The position numbers were made by a program, and so were the translations under genes. Source: Cyprinodon diabolis (taxonomy: Eukaryota; Chordata; Actinopteri; Cyprinodontiformes; Cyprinodontidae). Taken from it: a DNA stretch of 64,000 bases. The notes under the pieces were generated by a model. The model ran no database searches. It saw nothing but the letters and a program-made list of their open reading frames with translations, and was not told the DNA's origin. Of this stretch, positions 60,609 to 64,000 are shown piece after piece. The first letter of the stretch is position 1. Each line of letters opens with the position of its first letter. The DNA is taken from positions 19,435,510-19,499,509 of the forward strand of contig CM060068.1 of the NCBI GenBank assembly GCA_030533445.1. Direction: 5' to 3'.

Positions 60609-61373
60609 TGTCATGTTGGGTTATGGGAGCTAAACCCAAACACAGAACACCACGGAGACAGGATGAAAAGTTCAACAGTTTATTAGAATGAAACACAATC
60701 CAGGTTAAAGTTCTGATACTGAATGAGTCCGGGCTGGTCACACAGGAGACTCTGGTCTGTGGTTCAGGATGAGAGAGGAAACCAGAAGAGACCAGAGGCA
60801 GAGGGATCAGCAGAGGGCTAGGCAGCAGCAGGGCTAGGCTTCTGACTAGTTGAGATTCAGTCCTTGAGTTGCTCTAAGTTCTCTCCTAGAGAACAGGCAG
60901 GCAGATTCAGACTGTAGATCTCCTGGTAGGCTACCAAGGGCAGGAAGGCAGGTTTCTGATGATGAGCTCCTCCAGAGCTCCTGAGATGCGGCAGGCAGAT
61001 TTCAGCAAGGGAGACTCCTCCAGAGTTCCAGGGTTCAGTCAGGATACTTCCTAGAAGCAGAGAAGACAAAACTGATCAGGTTCAGGTTCTGGTTTTAGTG
61101 GAGTCAGAGAATAAGACAGGCTGGTTGGCTCAGGGTTTGCTGTACCGTGACTAACTAACACTCTGGCCTCGGGGTGTTGTCCACAGCCCACATAAGTACT
61201 GGTCCCCTGATGAGCAAATGAGAATCAGCTGATGAAGGCAGCTCCTGGTTCAGGAGATCTAGTCCGCCCTCTGGTGGAGGAAGGTAGACAGCTACCCAGA
61301 TCCCAACAGATGAACAAACAATCAGGAGGGGATCCTCGGCGCCCTCTGGTGGGCAAGCCTCTTGATCCCAACA
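60609..61373 (-). mobile_element. Solo LTR (probably Gypsy-type), antisense, with 5-bp duplication
   Basis: 765 bp, starts TGTCATGTTGGG and ends GATCCCAACA (TG...CA ends), with TATTC directly repeated on both sides (60604-60608, 61374-61378). On the minus strand it has AATAAA (reverse complement of TTTATT at 60679-60684) and CCATAACCCAACATGACA at its 3' end. Size, ends and duplication are those of a solo LTR formed by recombination. No internal coding region adjoins. Confidence 0.85.
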
Positions 61374-61378
61374 TATTC

Positions 61379-62749
61379 TAACCCAAATAATGGTATTTTA
61401 GATTATCAGTTAAAAATCATTAAAGGGATAGGGGAGGATTTTCCCTAATTTTTCAAAAGAACCCCCCTCTCCACTTTAAAAAGAAATGCACATGCACAAC
61501 CCTCTTGTAACCCTCCTGAGAGTTAGTACCTATTAAATGTGTGCAAGTGCATGCACAAACCCATTTCTCCTCATGCACACTCTGTAAGTCGCTGTTTGTA
61601 TAGCTCATAAAAGCTTACTTTCCAAAAGAAAATTTGCAATTTTTTCACTATGTCAAACTCTCCACTGTAAGTAAAAATGTACTTACAACAAGCAAACGTG
61701 TTAAAAAAATATGTCTAAGCCGATCATCATATCAAATAATGGAATGCAAATAATTGCAATGAGAAAGGTGAGCAACAATGACTGGCTGAAACTTTAGCTC
61801 ACCACACATATACACCTGAAAGTGTGCATGCGCAGAAAAATATAGCTACAGGCGAGCATGTAGGACGGCAGCAAACTTGCAAACTCTATCCATGGTTCTT
61901 GCTGTGGGTGAGTTGGGTCAAGGAAATTCTGTAAGTCTTGGTAATGACACAGTTTGTTGTGGAAGCGAAGGAATCTAGGTGAGCGGAGAGGAGAGTGGAT
62001 CAGGTTGAATGGAGCAGTGACTTTAAAGGTGCTTTGGGCTGCCAGCTGGAAAAAGCACCAACGGATTTACCTTGAGGTTTCTAGATGTCTGGACAGCTGA
62101 AGGTTTCTGAGGAGCTTGAACCTCAGGAACATTAGTCCCCAAAGGTTAACATTCTGGCACTGGAGAGCTGGGAGCAGCTTCTTAAGTAGTGCACTGCTCA
62201 ATGGGGAACAGGTGAGACAATCACCCTGCCACTCAGGGGGAAAGTGCTTGAGGAGGACCTCTGGAGGAGAAGCTGAAAACTGCTTAAATGAAGCAGGAAA
62301 CTCCCAGACCCCAACAGGCTGTTTGTTTTTCTGTTAAAGCTTGGCTTTTGTCTCCGGTCTTCGCCAACTCAAAAACAAGTGTTCCTCCAGGAATTTGTAT
62401 TTTGCTTCTCCTATTTGTCAAAGCATCCCCACAGCCTTATTTGCCAACACCATGTTTCACAATGGGGTTATGTATTTAGGTTGAGTCAGTTTTCAACAAA
62501 ACGTACAATATATCTGTATTTCCCTTCACAATTATGCTTTACTTTGCCTTGGTACCTTACTGTATGTAACATCACAATGTATGTTCTGTGAAAAGCAAGG
62601 AATATAGACAACAAATTTGAACCATAATGGGTACAATAAACTTTATTCTGTGTCTTTCCTGTATGATAAATATGCAGGCAGCTTTTTTCTGCGCTGCTTT
62701 TTTTCAATAAGCTAAGGCTTTTGTGATTAAATATTGAGTATCTCACGTA
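61379..62749. other. intron sequence with possible further LTR fragment
   Basis: At 61419-61440 TTAAAGGGATAGGGGAGGAT resembles one end of a TTAA-target MITE, with no partner end found. Around 62000-62321 the sequence ends AAACTCCCAGACCCCAACA, which is LTR-like on the minus strand (TGTTGGGG...), but no other end or duplication was found. Otherwise no feature. Confidence 0.35.
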
Positions 62750-63825
62750 CACTGTAAAAACGAAAAAGTTAGTTCAACTCAAAATTTCAAGGCAACCGGC
62801 TGCACAGAATTTTTGAGTTGAAGGTATCAGCTTAATTTTTTAAGTTTTGTAGAACTACGCTTATTAAGTTGTGTCAGCTAAGTTTTTCAAGTTCTGCCAA
62901 CTAAGTTTTTTAATTCAAGTCACTGGAACTTTCAAGTCTGTAAAAACTTATTATTTTAAATTCAGATTACCATCCCCTGTAATAACTTACATTTATTAGT
63001 TTAAATCATCCACTGACAGTAAACCATCCATTTTCTTACACACTTGTCCCAAGTGGGGCAGGGTACACCCTGGACAGGTCACCAGACACACAGGACTAAC
63101 AACCATTCATGCACACACTCACACCTAAGGACAATTTAGAGAAGCCAATCAACCTAACAGTCATGTTTTTGGAGGAAGCCAGAGTACCAGGAGAGACCCC
63201 ATGCCAGGAATCAAACCCAGAACCTTCTTGCTGCAAGGCAGCAGTGCTACCCACCTCTCCACTGAGCAGCCCTGACAGTAAACCAGTTAAATTTTGCATG
63301 TTTATTTGAACCACTTTGGCAAAAACAGGTTTACAATTCCACAATGTAAACAAGTAATCTTATGCTTAAAGCAAATCAGGTTTCAGCATATATTTTTTTA
63401 CTTTCCAATTCCTGTTAAAACCTTACAAATAATGCAATATTGCCAGAGATGACAGGAAACCAGTGCCTCTCTTGGACGAGTCCTCAGGGAAAGTTACCGC
63501 CAGCAGAGTGACCAGATGGCTGAACCAAACTTTAGAAGGGAGCTCCTGGGAAAATCCATGGAAACCCTGTAGCAGCCGATTGCCATGACAAATTTGAAAT
63601 GAGCATGCACAGATAAGTTGACCTCGCTCGGACTGGGTGTCAAGTACAACTTCTAAGTAAACTCAACTTAATTTATAGAATAAGATGAACTTTTCATCAG
63701 AAACTTATGAAAGTGAGTTCAACTGGCTCACAAAAGACAGTTCAAGTTCCAACTGGCAATTTTATTGTCAGTGAATGCAAAAATCTTAGTAAGGTGAACA
63801 ATTTTGAGTTGTCGTTTTTACAGTG
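62750..63825. mobile_element. TA-flanked DNA transposon, 1076 bp, with a nested SINE
   Basis: TA lies on both sides (62748-62749, 63826-63827). Ends CACTGTAAAAACGA / TCGTTTTTACAGTG are perfectly inverted, and TCAACTCAAAATT recurs inverted just inside. Many AAGTT/CAACT motifs fill the ends. It has no transposase frame. A DANA-like SINE (63025-63275) interrupts its middle. The TA target fits Tc1/mariner-like MITEs, but the superfamily is not proven. Confidence 0.78.
63025..63275 (-). repeat. DANA/Mermaid-type SINE, antisense, internally shortened
   Basis: On + : CCATCCATTTTCTTACACAC, GGGGCAGGGTACACCCTGGA, CACACCTAAGGACAATTTAG, CAATCAACCTAACAGTCATG and CTCTCCACTGAGCAGCCC. The GCATGTTCTC core is deleted. 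Inserted in the CACTG-ended element. Confidence 0.8.
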
Positions 63826-64000
63826 TAAAGCACATTCAGCAAATGAATTATTTATTTTTTTTTTAGCCTGTAAAGTGCTTGCAAACATCACATGCAAAAA
63901 AAATTAAAATCAATTTGGCTTTATATTCAGCAGCTGGCTTTGTAATGCAGTTAATGTTTCATTGGGGCTGGTGTTTACAGTATTGTTTGTTTTGTAATCT

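Larger units (their letters stand above)
6557..64000 (+). other. kcnj3: kcnj3 intron 2 (continues beyond the window)
   Basis: The intron begins at the GTAAGC donor. No open frame in the remaining 57 kb resembles the expected next segment of GIRK1 (after ETTG), and a very long second intron is known for this gene in mammals. The stretch is filled with transposable elements of many classes, in both orientations. The assignment rests on absence of the third exon plus continuity; a nested or convergent gene is not excluded but none was recognised. Confidence 0.8.

Overview
This is vertebrate nuclear DNA, almost certainly from a teleost fish. It is AT-rich, has spliced exons with GT/AG boundaries, and carries many interspersed repeats of teleost type (DANA/Mermaid-like tRNA SINEs, pogo, PIF/Harbinger, hAT, Tc1 and TTAA-target DNA transposons, L1-like and CR1/L2-like LINE fragments, solo LTRs). 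The species cannot be named from the sequence.

The only host gene recognised is kcnj3 (GIRK1/Kir3.1, a G-protein-gated inward rectifier K+ channel subunit) on the + strand. Coding exon 1 (1868-2545) carries the N-terminus, both membrane helices, the pore with its TIGYG filter and the start of the cytoplasmic domain. Intron 1 spans 2546-6339. Exon 2 (6340-6556) carries the next part of the cytoplasmic domain. Everything from 6557 to 64000 is read as intron 2: the expected C-terminal exon is not in the window, so the gene is incomplete here.

Region by region: 1-500 is an antisense L1-like LINE end. About 1000-1867 is the kcnj3 upstream/5'UTR region. 9.2-10.4 kb holds a hAT transposase remnant and a LINE tail. 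13.9-15.1 kb and 36.2-37.4 kb are two copies of an internally deleted PIF/Harbinger element. 15.3-17.1 kb is a nearly complete pogo/POGK-like element with a frameshifted transposase. 26.6-26.8 kb is an antisense reverse-transcriptase fragment. 28.0-31.8 kb is a cluster: two related TAA-flanked elements on either side of a 922-bp near-perfect palindrome flanked by TTAA. 31.8-32.7, 56.6-57.4 and 60.6-61.4 kb are solo LTRs of one related group. 37.6-38.5 kb is an antisense LINE reverse-transcriptase remnant. 44.8-46.1 kb is a hAT MITE followed by a LINE fragment and a Tc1 end. 62.75-63.8 kb is a TA-flanked DNA element with a SINE nested in it.

I found no operon, CRISPR array, rRNA, intact tRNA or new gene system. 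The most unusual items are the 398-bp-arm palindrome, the Harbinger derivatives that keep an open transposase N-terminal reading frame, a set of short perfect hairpins that look like template-switch products, and two unexplained ORFs (40237-40515 on +, about 28443-28640 on -).
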